The notes below the pieces were generated by a model that searched no databases, was not told where the DNA came from, and was given only the letters and a program-made list of their open reading frames with translations. From Haplomitrium mnioides (taxonomy: Eukaryota > Marchantiophyta > Haplomitriopsida > Calobryales): DNA of 58,377 nt. The stretch spans positions 1-58,377 of the forward strand of contig JBNGIS010020611.1 of NCBI GenBank assembly GCA_049999725.1. The letters run 5' to 3'. A program made the position numbers and the translations under genes. Shown here piece by piece: positions 12,312 through 24,369 of this stretch (within the stretch, counting starts at the first letter, position 1; each line of letters begins with the position of its first letter).

Positions 12312-13320
12312 TGTTGGAAATGTATCTTAGCTGCTGTAAATATATGATCAAGAGTTTTTTTTTTTGATCTGTATAGTTTCTTATTAGTCTATCAGCTAGT
12401 TTAGCTAGCTTTTAAATTAGAGACAGTTCAGAAGATGCTGACACATGGGTGCACCTGATGGTGACACGTGTCAGCAGTAGGAGGCTCTAAGGAAAATTAT
12501 TCCTTGGCCTCAAAAGCAAGCTCATGCAATCGTATGCATGAGCACACACAAAGATAAGTCTTGTAGATACATGTAAGGGAATCTGCAAGCTGCTAGAGCT
12601 GCCCCTATCCATATTCGAGCCATGGTCTTCTTCACCTGCTGAAGTCCATCGCTTGACTGATGCAAGCCCACAGAGATTATTTGGGCATCATAGGAAACCA
12701 AGTAGTTTCATGGTTTTGTACAACTTATATAAATTGAACGAGTTGATGCTCATGGCATCCTCAGTTATCCAACACTTCTTCGAGTGTCTTTAAGAGTATA
12801 TTACAAGCTCATGCTTGAGTTCATGAGGAGGTATTGAGCATCAGGGTGTTTAAGAACGTGAGGAGGTGTCGAACATACAGGCATCGAAGAACAGTAATCG
12901 AGTTTCCTGTTTTCGACAACCTACAACTCGTATGCTCGCGTTCCTTGTTCGATTTTTCACCTCTGACTCCATATCTTTGAAAGTCGCAGCATTGCGACTC
13001 ACTTCTGCACTTTCTTGATATTTCGTTTTCGAGTAAGGTGTTTTCATTTTTCGACGGGCGAGTTCCTATGAAAATTGCATACTACCCTAATCGCAATTTT
13101 CGTCCCCCCTCCCCCCTTTCGATTTTGATTTTTGCTGATGCACGAAGCTAGTTCTGGAGCATTGTGATTCTGTTTTTGGGGTATCGCGATCTGCTGTCTG
13201 CACCTTTTCGACTATGATTTTATCTGCTATCTCCTTCAAATCATATTTCCTGTTAAGTGCTTTCTCTCTCGACTGCTTATCAACTCTTCACGTGGATTTC
13301 AAAGTTCTTATTTTCCAATA
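12312..13320 (+). repeat. 5' LTR of copia element 1
   Basis: The 1009-bp repeat begins TGTTGGAAATG and matches 17000-18015 closely, with scattered substitutions and a few small indels. Its last bases are TA rather than the usual CA in both LTRs, so the altered end is inherited, not a private mutation. Confidence 0.92.
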
Positions 13321-13334
13321 GGTTATGGGCCCAC
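13321..13334 (+). promoter_or_regulatory. Primer-binding site matching the anticodon arm of initiator tRNA-Met
   Basis: GGTTATGGGCCCAC directly follows the 5' LTR. Its complement, GTGGGCCCATAACC, corresponds to the anticodon stem-loop of plant initiator tRNA-Met (CAU anticodon) rather than to its 3' end. This is the half-tRNA priming known from Drosophila copia and yeast Ty5. Confidence 0.75.
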
Positions 13335-13360
13335 ATTGAGTTGAGATTGGCAGTGGAAGC

Positions 13361-14107
13361 ATGATCAAGAAATTTGGAAGGGATGAAATTCCCCTTTTGA
13401 AATTGCAGATGAAGGAGGTCTTGAAGAGTCAAGACCTGTGGGAAATTAATGAGGATCCCCAAACGAAATACAACCTTATCTGTGGAAAGTCTGGGGTTGA
13501 CATTAAGAGAGCAAGGAGACGTTTGGTGAAAGCTGAGCAGAAGGCCTTAGCATTAATCATGTTGAGCCTTGATGATCATCTTCTGTTATTGGTGGGAGAC
13601 TGCAAGAATCCACATGACGTCTGGATAAAATTGTCAAATATTTATGAAGACAAAATAATCTCTCATAGAGTTTCCTTGAAGAGGGAGTTCTTCAAGTTAA
13701 GGATGAGGGAGGATTTGACCATCATGGAGCATGTGATGATGATCAAATTCATGGCTGGTGAATTGTTTGCAGTAGGTTGTCAAGTCGAGGAAGAGGATAT
13801 GGTATGCGTCTTCCTCAACAACCTCCCTAAAGAATATGGTCGTTTGGTCATGGAGGTAGTAGAAACTGGATTTGACTTGGAAACTATGACAAGTCAATTG
13901 CTTAATGAGGAGTAGAGGCTACACAACAAAGAAAAGATGAATGATAATGTTTTGATTGCCAAAGGAGAAGAGCAAGGAAGGATACATGCAGAGATAAGTA
14001 CATGTCAATATTGCAAGAAACTTGGACACTTGTCCAAATCCTGCAAGAAGAAACTGGCTGACAAGTTTGGAGGAGAGGAGAGAATTCTCAAGACACCTCC
14101 AGTGTAG
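13361..14107 (+). pseudogene. Copia gag with zinc knuckle (element 1)
   Basis: The open frame from 13361 gives 184 residues with the usual copia Gag layout: an N-terminal segment ending in DLWEI, ALALIMLSLDDHLL, DVWIKLSNIYEDK and FKLRMREDLTIMEHV, then FLNNLPKEYGRLV. After one stop at 13913 the frame continues to a CCHC knuckle, CQYCKKLGHLSKSC, at about 14004-14045, and ends near 14107. The domain would package element RNA into virus-like particles. The single stop and the loss of a fused pol frame mark it as decayed. Confidence 0.85.
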
Positions 14108-14222
14108 CAGTTGTTGAAAAGGAATCATCTCAAGACAAGGATTAATAAACCTACCCTGAAGAAGTGGATGACTAGGATGATCTGATACGTGGTGCATCCA
14201 GCCATATGTCATCAAGGAAGGT

Positions 14223-16992
14223 ATGATTATTGGATGTCATCAGAGGAGATTCCAGAGTTGGGTAACAACTCTGGAGGACATACAACTGCAACAGGTTGTG
14301 CATCTCAGTATTAAAGGATTAGGAGGCAAGAGCGCCACCCATATCATGGAGGGAGTCCTTTATGAGCCTAAGATCACAAAAGAATGTGTCAGTGAGTGCA
14401 CTTTCCAGGACTTGCTTTGTGGTCAACTGTGACCAATATAAGCTCTACAGCCCTGGATAAGGATGGCAAGTTAGTTGGTGTTGGTATCATGAGAAAGAAG
14501 CTGTGTAGATTGGATTGCATTCCAGAGGTTGAAGAAAGCATGAGTATGGCTAACTAGAGAGAGAAGGGGATAAATCTCTGGCACCACAGGCTTGGACACT
14601 TGGGGAAGCAAGGACTCAGGTTGCTTACCAGCATGGTGAGCAACATGATTGGAGAAATCTACCTCACTTGAGTTCTGTGAAAGATGTGTGAAGGGAAAGT
14701 CACACAAAATCAGCAGACAAGAAGGGCACCATTGGATGGAGGGTATCCAAGTTGTTGGAACTAGTACATATCTACATATGTGGATCTATGAATACACTTC
14801 ATTGTCTTGCTACAGATGTTTTTGTATCATTCATAGATGAAAATCAAATATTTCGTTTGTCTAATTCATGAACAGCAAGGATGGGATGTTTCAATGTTGC
14901 AAGCATGTCTTGTTGGGATAGAGAATGAAGTTAACAATAGAATCAAAGATTTGGAGTGATGGCAACAGTTTTAGAATTTTCTTGTGAAGAGTTGGCATCA
15001 GAGCATAGATGATTGCTCAGGATTCTCCACACCAGGACGGTGTGGCAGTATAGCTAAACAGGACAATTGTCAAGAGGCCTGGAAGCATGTTACATATGCT
15101 GGCTTGGAGGACAAGTTCTATGGTAGCATGGCTGAACAGGAACTTTGTTGGGAAGGCTGAAAGCACTGCATATGCTGACCTGCTAAACAAGTTCTGGGCA
15201 GTGGGAGTAGCTACAGCTGAAGAATTTCAGCACCACAACTGTAATTGAAGGGTAGACACCTTGGCAGGCTTGGGGGTTCAACCTTCAGTGAAGCATCTCA
15301 GAGTTTTTTGGCTGCAACACGTACTTCTTGGTTCCTATGACACTTCGCATGAAGTTGGAACCTAAGAGAGTAAAGTGTATTTTTCTTGGGTGCAGGAAAG
15401 GAGGGAAGGCCTATGACTGTGACCCAGTTACAAGCAAGACAATCTGGTATAGGTATGCCATTTTCAATCAATGGGAGGTAGGGAACAGGTTGGATGCAAA
15501 TCCAAGCCCTGCCCTCCCTGATATTCTGAGGATTACCTAGGTGATGGAGAGCTGGTCAGATTCTGGGCAACAACTTGTAGAAGGTGGACTAGTTATCCTG
15601 AAGGAATCTAAAGAAAGGTGGAAAAAGCATTGCAATCTGTGAGGAATTCACAGAATTCTTGAAGACCGATTGCCCAGCTTGGAAGATAGGAAGGTAAGGC
15701 AAAAGTTGTTCTTGAGAAAGAACGAATGAGCCTAAGGCAGGCCATTAAAAGGGATGATGCTAAACAGTTGGAGCAGGCTACAAAAGATAAGTACCAATCC
15801 TTGATACAGATTGGGACTGGGATTATGAGAGATTTACCAGAAGGCAGGAAAACCATTGGGTGCAAGTGGGTATTGGTAGCTCAAGTGTGGAGCTGCAATC
15901 ACCAAGTAGAAAGCACACCCGGTAGCCTAGGGATATCTGCATAAGGAAGGTATCATTTTCAGGAACATTCGCCCCAACGGTGGTGAAGTCAACGTCAATC
16001 TGCTGCTAACTGGCCATTGCAGTAGACATGGATAGGGAAATCCATCAGATGGATGTGAAGTCAAGTTTCTTGAAGGAAGATCTCAAGGAAGAGATCTGTA
16101 TGGTGTAACCTGCAGGGTTTTTGAGGCACCTAACATGGAACACAAGGTATGTGTCTCCTAGGAAGTCTCTGTAGGGACTAGAGCGGTCCTCAAGAGCGTG
16201 GTATGAGGAGATGGACCAGTACTTGCAAAGTGATGGATATTCATGATACACATCTGATCATAGCAAGACTACTCATAGGTAAATAAGTCTATCATCACAA
16301 TCACTGTACATGACCTGCTGTTATTCAGTGTTACTTGAATTTGCTGTGCAGCATGAAACATGGTCTGAGTAACCCATTTGAGAAGTGGATATTGGAGGGG
16401 TACACTACATATTTGGGACACATGTGATTAGAGACAGGAATGCAAGAGCTCAACCAACAAAGGAAGTTGCAAAGCCTGCACTTGATGCTAATTACAAACT
16501 GTCAATAGGTACTTGAAGGGTACAAGGGATCTTGGCATTATCAGGAAGTTGATGAAGGGATCAAGCTTACTGGCAACAGTGATGCAGATTGGGGAGATCC
16601 AATACTGGATATATGGGAGATGGCTATCTAATGGAGCAGTCAAGTGCAGAGAACCACCACTCTTTCATCGACTGAAGATGAGTACAAGGCATTGCCAAAT
16701 GCCTGTAAGAAAGCTGTATAGATTCGCAGATTGCTTGATTAGATTCAAGCAAGAGATGCCTTTTTTTTCTGTGTGACTACCTTGGATGCATGGAACTGGC
16801 ATCAACCCAGTTCAACATCCAAAGACAAACACATTGACTTCCAGTATCACTTCATACCTGCTTGGAAATGAAGTGGAACTAGAGTATTGTGTGACAGTGG
16901 AGATGGCAGCTGATGTTCTCACCAAAGCATTACCTAGAGCAAAGCACTTCAAGTTGATCAACAAAGTTGGGATGTACAGCAACATGCGATAA
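14223..16992 (+). pseudogene. Copia pol remnants: protease region, integrase, reverse transcriptase, RNase H (element 1)
   Basis: Pieces appear in copia order in shifting frames. IKGLGGKSATH (about 14310) follows the lost protease motif. LWHHRLGHLGKQGLRLL (about 14577) is the pre-integrase motif. KRVKCIFLGCRKGGKAYDC (about 15365) is the end of integrase. EPMSLRQAIKRDDAKQLEQA...KTIGCKWV (15723-15870) opens the reverse transcriptase; MDVKSSFLKEDLKEEICMV (about 16050) carries its first catalytic region. STEDEYKALPNACKKAV (about 16668) and KHIDFQYHFI are RNase H, and AADVLTKALPRAKHFKL (16905) is the usual copia C-terminus. Numerous stops show it is not functional. Confidence 0.85.
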
Positions 16993-16999
16993 GTGGGAG

Positions 17000-18015
17000 T
17001 GTTGGAAATGTATCTTAGCTGTTGTAAATATATGATTATGAGTTATTTTTTTTAGATCTATATAGTTTCTTATTAGCCTATCAACTTGTTTAGCTAGCTG
17101 TTAAATTAGAGACAGTTCAAGAGATGCTGACACATGGGTGCACCTGATGGCAACACGTGTTAGCAGTAGGAGGCTCTAAGGAAAATTATTCCTTGGCCTC
17201 AGAAGCAAGCTCATGCAATCATATGCATGAGCACACACAAAGATAAGTCTTGTAGATACATGTAAGGGAATCTGCAAGCTGCTAGAGCTGCCCCTATTCA
17301 TATTCAAGCCATGGTCTTCTTCACCTACTGAAGTCCATCACTTGATCGATTCAAGCCCACAGAGATTATTTGGGCATCATAGGAAACCAAGTAGTTTCAT
17401 GGTTTTATACAGCTTATATAAATTAAACGAGTTGATGCTCATGGCATCCTCAATTATCCAAAACTTCTTCGAGTGTCTTTAAGAGCAGATTACAAGCTCA
17501 TGCTTGAGTTTGTGAGGAGGTATCGAGCATCAGGGTGTTTAAGAACGTGAGGAGGTGTCGAACATACAGGCGTCGAAGAACAGAAATCGAGTTTCCTGTT
17601 TTCGACAACCTACGACTCGTATGCTCGCGTTCTTTGTTCGATTTTTCACCTCTGACTCCATATCTTTGAAAGTCGCAGCATTGCGACTCACTTCTGCACT
17701 TTCTTGATATTTCGTTTTTGAGTAAGGCATTTTCATTTTTTGACGAGCGACGGGGTGACGAGCGAGTTCCTGCAAAAATCGCATACTACCTTAATCACGA
17801 TTTTCGTCCCCCCCCCTTTTTTCGATTCTGATTTCTGTGGATGCACGAAGCTGGTTCTAAAGCATCGTGATTATGTTTTCTGGATCTGCTGTCTGCACCT
17901 TTTCGACTCTGATTTTATATGCTATCTACTTCGAATCATATTTCCTGTTAAGTGCTTTCTCTCTCGACTGCTTATCAACTCTTCACGTGGATTTCAAAGT
18001 TTTTATTTTCCAATA
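17000..18015 (+). repeat. 3' LTR of copia element 1
   Basis: The 1016-bp repeat matches 12312-13320. It is preceded by the purine tract AAGTGGGAG and followed by the CTTCA duplication (18016-18020). Confidence 0.92.
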
Positions 18016-18174
18016 CTTCACACTAAAGAGTCCAAGATGGCCTCATTTTATTCAAGCTTCGAAAAGCTTTTGGTAAGTTCTTTATTTCACACCACATTCA
18101 TTTCTTTGTATTTGCATTGAATTTTTCATAACTTGTCCTTTGTTTAAAACAAAAAGTTTAGCGTCTACGCTCAC

Positions 18175-18545
18175 TTGGACATCGAAGTCCATGCGCGCAT
18201 GGACTTTGAAGTCAATTTCTTGCCTGGACTTTGTAGTCCATGCGCGCTTGGACTTTTAAAGTTCGTGCTCGCGGGAACATCAAAGCCCATGCGCGCATGG
18301 ACTGCGAAGTCCAAGAACGCATGGCTTTCGATGTCCCTGTAAGCAAGGACTGCAAAGTCCTTGCAAGCAAGGACTGCAAAGTCCATGCATGCATTGACTT
18401 TGTTGTCCTTACGTGTTGGAATATCGAAGTCCATGCACGCTTAGACTTCAATGTCCATGCATGCATGGACTTTGCTATTCCTGCATGCTTGGACTGTGTA
18501 GTCCATGTGCACATGGGCTTTGATGTCCATGCGTCCATGGAAGTC
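18175..18545. repeat. 24-bp palindrome array in gene 1 intron 2 (arm A)
   Basis: The intron runs 18073-18612 (TTTTG|GTAAGT ... TTTGTGCAG|GGG). About fifteen monomers of TCCATGCGCGCATGGACTTTGAAG type fill it. Arm B intron 2 has the same array at 29275-29610. Confidence 0.85.
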
Positions 18546-19170
18546 AGTGTTGTTCTCTACTTTAAAATATTTTTTATCTCTCCATAATGTTTTCTGTTTT
18601 ATTTTTGTGCAGGGGAACAAAACTTTTAAATGGCAGTTAGCAAAAAAAATTGACAGCAATTGCGAAAGGTTGAAAAAAATCAGGGGTCGAAGAAGCCCTT
18701 GAAGATTAGGACTAGCCTCCCACCTTAGTCTCCTATCCTCCTGCTTTTCTTCTCCATTGCCAAAAAGCTAGAGAGTGGAAAGCATGGCAGCAAAGCGGTC
18801 CTACATGTCTCAGAACTGAAGGAGTTGTGAGAGATGAGGAAGAAGATTTAATGTCCTTCATCGATGGTCTTAACGTGGCGTATTATCAAGTCCACGGGGA
18901 GGCCAATGCTTGACAATTGAAGGGCCATATGAAACCAAGGTGTTTTGCTTTGGCTATTGCTCATATTCCTTACAATTACAACCTTAAAGAATGTAGGCAT
19001 GATGACTCTGAACCCTTTTCAAAAGATGACATTTTTGACATGGTATCATCTTTTGCGGCAATTACAACTTTGGACTTTTTGTCTTTTGTTATCATTCATT
19101 TGTTGCTGCAATTTGGCATTGTCGAGGATGCCCTTTCGGAAGTCTGCTTTGCAATTGATCACGGCATCTG

Positions 19171-19273
19171 GTAAGTTGTTCTTTGATTTTTTTTGTTTTT
19201 GATTTCTCTTTTTTTTTTTACTTCTCTTGGATTTTTGTTGCAATAGTTGATTTGTCTGTTTTTCTTTTTGTAG
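19171..19273 (+). other. Gene 1 intron 3 (arm A)
   Basis: The donor GTAAGTTGTTC follows GGCATCTG, and the acceptor is CTTTTTGTAG|GGACC. The interior is T-rich, typical of a plant intron. The matching arm B intron is 28669-28575. Unlike introns 1 and 2 it is short (about 100 bp) and has no palindromes. Confidence 0.75.
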
Positions 19274-19492
19274 GGACCAAAGCAACATTCATCATTCTGG
19301 TGGTCTCAGAATTGCACATGCCCACGAATATTGAACTGCGGACTATTGGACTAAAGAAGGAAAGAGGAGCATAAGGCTCTTTAATTTGTAGCCTGCTTCT
19401 TCGACCGAACTTCCTCGACAGATTATGCGTAGTGTTTTTAGTTGTCCTACGATTTTTGCAAAACTTAAACATCCAAGAGATGATGTTCCTAT

Positions 19493-22400
19493 TGTCAGCC
19501 CTGTGGTCGGAGCTTTAACTCTTTTCCGACCGAGTTACCCCCACTTAAGGGCTGACTAGTGTTTCGGGACCTTTTATGGGAGGGGCTTTGCACCGAATGG
19601 ACCCCAACTTCTACTTACCAGTTCACGAGTGACTGCACAACACTCAACAACACCCAAGCACACACACCCCTCCTTCAGGCCTTAACCTCGAAAGGTGCCA
19701 CTTAAAAGACAGGGGCAGAAAGAACATGGCATTTGACTCTTGGCTGCAATGGTCTCTTGGGGAGTCCTGAGTGATTTGTGTTTGCCTCACGGTCTTGGCT
19801 ACTAGCCCACAATTGCTTTAGTAGCCACCTTGCTCATTCACATTCATTTCTCAAGAACACACATGGGTGGATGGTTATGCTGTTGAGTCAATTCCGAAAT
19901 ATACTTCACGAGCCAAGAACTGGACCCAATCACCTTGTGTACAAAAGGGGAACAGGTCCTAGCATCCAATTATCACAATACAATGATGTTAGTCCTGACT
20001 TCCCATTTCCAGGGTGTCCTCAAGATTTGACAAATGGAATGCAGGTACTCTAAATACTAAGAACTCCACAGAACTACAAACAAAACACAAATCTAACTAG
20101 ACACACATAAACATAAAGACACCTACACAACCCCATGCCTTGCCAACTTTGCAAGCTTTTCCACCTCTCAAGAACCAATCTTTTCTCTCAACTTTCCTTC
20201 AACTCCTTCCAGCAACTCCAGTCGTCCTCGAATTCTTCACCTCCGCACTCTCATCCATATAGTTTTTCAACTTCCCTCGCGAGAAGCCCTGAATTTACTT
20301 CCTCAAGATTGGAAGAGGATTTCCTTAACTTCCACCTCTGGAAGACAGTCCCCTTGATTGCTGGCCACCTACTCCACCTTGAGTTTTGAATGGATCTTCT
20401 ATGCAATACCCAGGCACTAACACAACAACTCCTCTCTTGACTCCACTTGAGAATTCCGATTAGAAACGCCCCCAAACGCCCTTAGGATTGATGCTCCTAC
20501 ATAGACGATGCTGAGATGACCCCAAGATCCCCCCTTGGCAGCCTCTCATGAATTCAAGACCGAAAGAACTCCCTTCAAATTCAAGTGGCGATCCACCTCC
20601 AAATGTTGGTCCACTCGCAACAATGAGTCCACCTAGATCATCTAAGACTCTAGAGCTCCACGCTCAACAATTCTCAACGCCCCTCTAGTCCACCTCCACC
20701 CCTGTTGGTCCCCCCGCATGAGTCCACTCGCCTCACGTGAATCTTGGCTGGAATTCTCTCCTCTCTCCATCGCTGCTTCTTCCTCCTTGAGTTTGTTCTC
20801 ACAACTCAATTTTGCATAAACTACAACGCCCAGAACCTCGCAGGGATCCCATCTATACCCCCCTTGCAGGCGCGCGTCCCCTTCCAACAATTTCTTGATC
20901 AAGATTGATCCTCCTCTCTTCGCTGGACTTGGCCGTTTTTCTCGTTAGCAATTGCTTCTTGACAAGGTGACACCTGGCAGCCAGCCCAGGTTTAACGGTC
21001 GTTTCTAAAGCCTTTAGAATCGGGAGAGGAGAATTTTGGAGAAGGCTTGGCTGAACCTTGCTTTCGATCCATAATGCTCTCAATTGCAGATTTTCGACCT
21101 GGAATTGCCTCGCTGCTGGACGCATTAGCAAACCTCGCAGCAGTCCCGATTTGATTTCTTTGAAGTAGCACGTTGAGCGTAGACCCGATGTCAGTGGTCG
21201 GAGAGGTCTTTCCGAAGAGAATTCCAAAGAAATTTGCTCGGAGAGGATTGGATTTGCAGGTTAACGCCGCAGATGGGCTACCCGACGCATCTCTTCAGCT
21301 GATTTGCAATTTTCCTTGATTCTCCTCATTGCCATGCCCCCGAGATTGCCCACGGACTCCCGCATGCTGCCACGTTTCCACAAACACTCATTGGTTCCCA
21401 CAAGCTGCCATGTTTCCACAAACGCTCACGAGTTCCTGAAGTCACTTACGGACCTCCGTCGTCGCTCACGGATTCCCGCAGCCGCTCGCGGATTTCCGCA
21501 GTTGCTCGCAGACCCTCGTAAGCTGCCACGTGTCCTAGTTGACCTTCTTCCGAGTCGCGCTGTCCGACGCCGCCCCGCAAAGGAGTAGTCTGACCGTCAG
21601 TTTGACTAGATTCCGTAGTTGACCCGTCGTTGACCCGAAGGACCCCTCGAACTGCCTCTACTCACCACGTCATCTGCAACCGCGCCGCCTGACGCCACTT
21701 TGCAAAGGGGTAGGCGGACCATTGGTTTGATTGAACCCCGTGGTTGACCTGCTAACTTCTCCTCTCTTATGCGGATGCCACATCATCCGTAAAACCCTTC
21801 CTTCGCTGAGTAAGAATAGTACCATTGTTGCCATTTCGGAACCCGCTCGCAATAAGAACTGTATGCTCCCGAGGCTCTCTTTGCTTAAGTTGTTCTTTTG
21901 CTCGATATAAGAACTATAGCGGACTCCACGTCACTCCTTGTCAAACTTTCAGCGTCACCCATACTCCTTCGAACTTTTTTCCTCCTCATTTCCAGATCTG
22001 CAATAGGTCGCCTTTTCGGCTACTTGTCCCTTGCTTCTTCTTCTGGTCAGATCATTGATTGATCACCTTTTCGCCTTTACTTGCCCTTTCCGTCAGATCA
22101 TTGATAGATTGCATTTTTGCCATCTTTGATCTTCCTCTGGCCATATCGTCGATGAATCACCCCTTGGACACCACCTGGTTCTCCTTTGGTCGGAACCGCG
22201 ATAGATCGCCCTTTCAATTTTCCTCGGTTCTTCTCTCGTCATACCCGTGATAAATTGCCCTTTTGGCGCTCTTTCCTTGCCTCTTGCCGGATCATTGATA
22301 GGTCGCCTTTTCGCATTCCTTGGTTCTTCTGGTCGGATTGTCAATAGATCACCTTTTCGCCACTGCTCGCTCTTCGTTTGGCTGGACTCGTGATTCATCA

Positions 22401-23824
22401 CCCTTTCAGCTTTACTTGTTTTCCTCTGGTCAGACCCGCAATAAATCGCCCTTTTGGCGCTCTTTCCTTGGTCTCTGGTTGGGCTTTCGAACGGATCCTC
22501 GTTCAGTGAGCTCCTCACATCGGAAGACAGATCGGAACCCACTTAACTGGGCTCTCCACTTAGGGACGCTCAACTCTGTTAAGATCTGCTAGGCCCGCCA
22601 TTTTCTTGCAAAGGGTCCGTGGACTCCCTAGAACCGCCACGTGTCTCTAAATCTCATGAAGTACGATGCCGAGGGCGCCACGTTTCTGCAGTGCCTCATG
22701 AACTCCCACAAGCTCCAAAATTATTATGAGTCGCTGCTTCGCCCTTCTTGCTTAGCCTCGTAGTTGTCCTTCCCATCAATCCTCCATGCCGTAGAATGGT
22801 GACAAGTTGCCTTTTCGTCAATCACCGCTTTGCTCATCCCCATTTCGCCCTTACCTTACGACCCGTCAGACCCCCGTTAGCGGATCCCTGTTAAGCGGTC
22901 CCCCCACGTCGGAAGACGGATCGGAACCCACTTAACCGGGTTCCCTACTTAGAGTGGCGTGACCTCGTTAAGCTCTTTGGGCCCTAGGAGCCACCACGTC
23001 GCCTATTGAATCCCATGAAGCACGTCGGGGATGCCACGTTTCCGCAGTGCCTCACGGACTCCTTGGGCCTTTCTTCCTTTGGGTTGATTCTTCGCATAGG
23101 TCCTCCTCCTCTAGTCCGATTGTAGCAGTCGGTTTTCGATTACAAAGCACTTCCTTCCCTTCTTGCTTGAGCGACCCACTGCGAGGCCTCATCCTCCGAA
23201 TTCATCCCCTTGCCTTCTCTCTACCTGGCTTCACCCGCCACATACTCCTTTGTTACGTCATTCGTTGCCACTAGACAAGTCCCCGCAGTGCTGCGACTTC
23301 CGATCCACTCGCGTGATGGCCCTCTGCACGCATTCTTATTATCCTCCCCCTCGCCTTCATCTCCCGTAATTCTTCTCATGAATTCCTCCTCACATGATTC
23401 CTCTTCAATGTTGTTGGCCCCCTCCTCTATAAATTCCCTCACGATTCATCCCTTTCAATTTCTGCCCTCCTCTCCTCGAATTCTTCTGATCTCATCTCTC
23501 TCTGATTTCCTCTTGATCACCCTTGTCAGGTCTGCCTCTATCACGATTTGCTGCGAGTCCCTTTGCTCATCTTGTTAGCCTTCTTTATTTGACTCCTCTG
23601 GATTCCACACGACTCCCTCTTGCATTCATGATCAATGATATTCACTGGGGAAGGCAGAAATGAAAGGAAGAGAAGGGAGAGAAGAAAGGTGCATGATGGA
23701 ATAACAACAATAAAACAATAAAGTATAATAAAATACAACAGGCTAACACAAACTGAAAGAATCAACCAGGCTAGAAGCTCATAATTTACAAAAAATGAAA
23801 AAACTCATACACACCCGACCAACA
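19493..23824 (-). mobile_element. Solo LTR of a relative of the TR-GAG-like element
   Basis: The 4332-bp block starts TGTCAGCCCTG and ends CCGACCAACA, and is flanked by CCTAT at 19488-19492 and 23825-23829. It interrupts gene 1 exon 4; arm B reads through the site without it. Segments match the 1-8120 LTRs in the same orientation: CCCTCGCGAGAAGCCCTG at 20274, the hairpin module at about 21690, and GACGGATCGGAACCC at about 22915. No internal coding region or second LTR is seen, so recombination between LTRs probably removed the rest. It also contains recurring AATCGCCCTTTTGGCGCTCT words (22240-22480). Open frames inside are not credible genes. Confidence 0.8.
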
Positions 23825-24255
23825 CCTATCAATGTTTATCAAAGCCGCATGCTCTTTATAATTTTTTCATTGATCATTTATCAACAAAGCAGGATTGGAT
23901 CCTAGATCTCTGCTCTAGGTCTGGCACAGACCTTGTCTGTGCTTTAAAGCTGATGCAAAACTACATCGCCGTGGAATATAATAGACGTCAGTCTATCTAC
24001 ATTCTTCAAAGGGGTTTTACGATGGCTTCCTTGCCATCCGATGTGACTGAGTCACAGATCGTTTATGCATACCACAAGGAACCTATTCCTCTTGGTATTG
24101 TAGGTGCTTCTGGTGACTCTATTGCAATATCTGGGACTAGAAAGTCTTGCTAGGACTCTCTAGCGGTTGCAAATGCTCAGCCTTTGGATTTAGATGAGAC
24201 AGTTCCTCTCGAAGAGGATAGAGTCTCAGGATCTATTTGAACAATTTGTATTGTT

Positions 24256-24261
24256 AATAAA
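24256..24261 (+). promoter_or_regulatory. Candidate polyadenylation signal of gene 1 (arm A)
   Basis: AATAAA lies 16 bp after the gene 1 stop. Arm B has the same hexamer on the minus strand at 27928-27923, about 28 bp past its stop, so the position is conserved between the copies. Confidence 0.5.
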
Positions 24262-24369
24262 GTTTATTTTTTCCAAAGTTTTATTTGCCAAAGTTTCATC
24301 TTGTTGCTCTCTCAATCCATTTTGCTCATGGGCTTGGAGTCTTTGCGCCTATGAACTCTTGCAATCTTT

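Larger units (their letters stand above)
12312..18015 (+). mobile_element. Copia element 1, complete in outline but decayed, inserted in gene 1 exon 2
   Basis: Two LTRs (12312-13320 and 17000-18015) start TGTTGGAAAT and end TTTTCCAATA, with an inverted terminal repeat, and flank a 3.7-kb interior. The order is primer site, gag, pre-integrase/integrase, reverse transcriptase, RNase H, then the purine tract AAGTGGGAG next to the right LTR: the copia order. The 5-bp CTTCA duplication is perfect. The pol frame has many stops and shifts, so the copy is not autonomous. Confidence 0.92.
9977..24240 (+). pseudogene. Gene 1, arm A copy: ParB-like domain plus beta-class DNA amino-methyltransferase, broken by two insertions
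   Basis: Exons by comparison with arm B are 9977-10336, 10888-12311 joined to 18021-18072, 18613-19170, and 19274-19492 joined to 23830-24240. The start ATG has become ATA. Exon 1 encodes a conserved N-terminal domain (PYRYSNVIKALE...WKWLV). Exon 2 has a Lys/Pro-rich linker, then a ParB-like domain from about 11494: a FVELL helix, GGNHSVAARQLL at 11655, GLTPKEARIFATSNNYD at about 11755. Exon 3 has methyltransferase motif IV as LAIAHIPYNYNL (H-I-P-Y at 18962-18973). Exon 4 has HPRDD (19470), then motif I as ILDLCSRSGTD (about 23903-23931) and motif II as IAVEYNRRQ. This IV-then-I order is that of beta-class N4-cytosine or N6-adenine methyltransferases. Several Gln codons are now stops. The function is inferred; this copy is dead. 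Confidence 0.7.

Noticed and set aside
12850-13047. Small gene on the minus strand repeated at 17539-17784
   Set aside because: Both copies lie in the LTRs of copia element 1 and are compositional.
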